This document shows, in pieces, positions 63,731 through 64,000 of a stretch of 64,000 bases of DNA (position 1 is its first letter; every line of letters starts with the position of its first letter). The notes under the pieces were generated by a model. It worked only from the letters and a program-made list of their open reading frames with translations. It did no database searches and was not told where the DNA came from. Source of the DNA: UBA1941 sp046329555 (GTDB lineage Bacteria; Bacteroidota; Bacteroidia; Chitinophagales; LD1); contig JAXLUK010000002.1 of assembly GCA_046329555.1 (NCBI GenBank), forward strand, positions 434,001 through 498,000. Direction: 5' to 3'. A program made the translations under genes and the position numbers.

Positions 63731-64000
63731 GCACTTCAGGATGCACTTGCTGTACCCAAAGCAAACCAAGGGCAACGGCTACAATAAAGAAAAGCACATA
63801 CAATAATCCGGTTAGGATGTATGACCACAACACCCGCAGCAAGCGCTGCCGCGCCGGGATGGTATGAAAAAGCTGCATCAGCGTAAAGGTGACGTACCCA
63901 ATACTGATAATTTCCGGCAAGGTCAGCAGCCAGTTTTCAGGATCGTGAATCAGCCATAGGGTGAGCGGCATGAAAAGAATCTTGATGACGATATGCCAGC
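63720..64000 (-). CDS. Membrane protein, C-terminal part only (start outside window)
   Basis: The frame is open to the right edge, so the N-terminus lies beyond the window; at least 93 residues are visible. Three hydrophobic segments (around WLLTLPEIISIGYVTFTLM, then LWSYILTGLLYVLFFIVAVA) alternate with basic loops. Family not recognised. An internal ATG at 63971 is probably not the true start because the frame continues upstream with WHIVIKILF. It overlaps the Omp28-like gene on the other strand by 11 bases. Confidence 0.6.
   Translation of the reverse strand, partial: WHIVIKILFMPLTLWLIHDPENWLLTLPEIISIGYVTFTLMQLFHTIPARQRLLRVLWSYILTGLLYVLFFIVAVALGLLWVQQVHPEVLNG

Overview
The window comes from the chromosome of a Bacteroidota bacterium, most likely of the Chitinophagales/Sphingobacteriales type. 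The evidence is several secreted proteins with a C-terminal Por (type IX) sorting domain, a TonB-dependent receptor with an N-terminal carboxypeptidase-like plug extension, a Bat (Bacteroides aerotolerance) operon, a bactofilin, PorT-like and BBP2-like outer-membrane barrels, and promoters of the Bacteroidota form TTG-N19-TAnnTTTG. No rRNA, tRNA, CRISPR array, prophage or autonomous transposase was seen.

Layout. 1-7.9 kb: M20 amidohydrolase (cut by the left edge), FAD-dependent dehydrogenase, HIT hydrolase, nitronate monooxygenase-like enzyme, YbjN-like protein (minus strand), bactofilin, DUF1015 protein, and a KdpD-like kinase with a KdpE-like regulator. 7.9-9.4 kb: an outer-membrane porin preceded by phased direct repeats that look like binding sites for the regulator. 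9.4-14.9 kb (minus): DUF3089 hydrolase, isopentenyl-diphosphate isomerase, gamma-carbonic anhydrase, PorT-like barrel, exonuclease III and an ABC exporter. 15-26.7 kb: two large T9SS cargo proteins, a TonB receptor, a TPR histidine kinase and a beta-CASP nuclease. 26.7-36 kb: queA, a membrane-anchored patatin, and a Bat operon (MoxR, DUF58, membrane protein, BatA, BatB, TPR protein). 36-48 kb: an ECF sigma factor cluster, acyltransferase, arylsulfotransferase, a deacetylase/formyltransferase pair, rhomboid and pdxH. 48-54.2 kb: fatty-acid beta-oxidation operon (fused hydroxyacyl-CoA dehydrogenase/enoyl-CoA hydratase, thiolase) with its TetR regulator. 54.2-55.8 kb: a gene-free block of nested repeats. 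55.8-64 kb: lpxH-like hydrolase, HxlR regulator with SDR, thioesterase, sodium/solute symporter, purH, and an Omp28-like T9SS protein.

Three things stand out. (1) The TetR gene and the beta-oxidation operon share a promoter architecture: each has a perfect TTG-N19-TAnnTTTG promoter with a CCAAACG...GTTGG operator laid over the -33 element in identical register, so one repressor probably controls both. (2) A four-helix-bundle (23S-intervening-sequence type) gene sits between the two beta-oxidation genes, bounded by near-perfect inverted repeats. Solo copies of its end sequence, together with TCGAA quasi-palindromic arrays, fill the nearby 54.2-55.8 kb gap. This looks like a small, dispersed, gene-carrying repeat element. 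(3) The first 37.6 kb has no broken genes, whereas 38-62 kb carries about 20 apparent frameshifts in conserved genes (purH, pdxH, lpxH, beta-oxidation, symporter). Most are single-base losses in short homopolymers. This is better explained by uncorrected sequence errors than by gene decay, so frameshifted genes are annotated over their full length.
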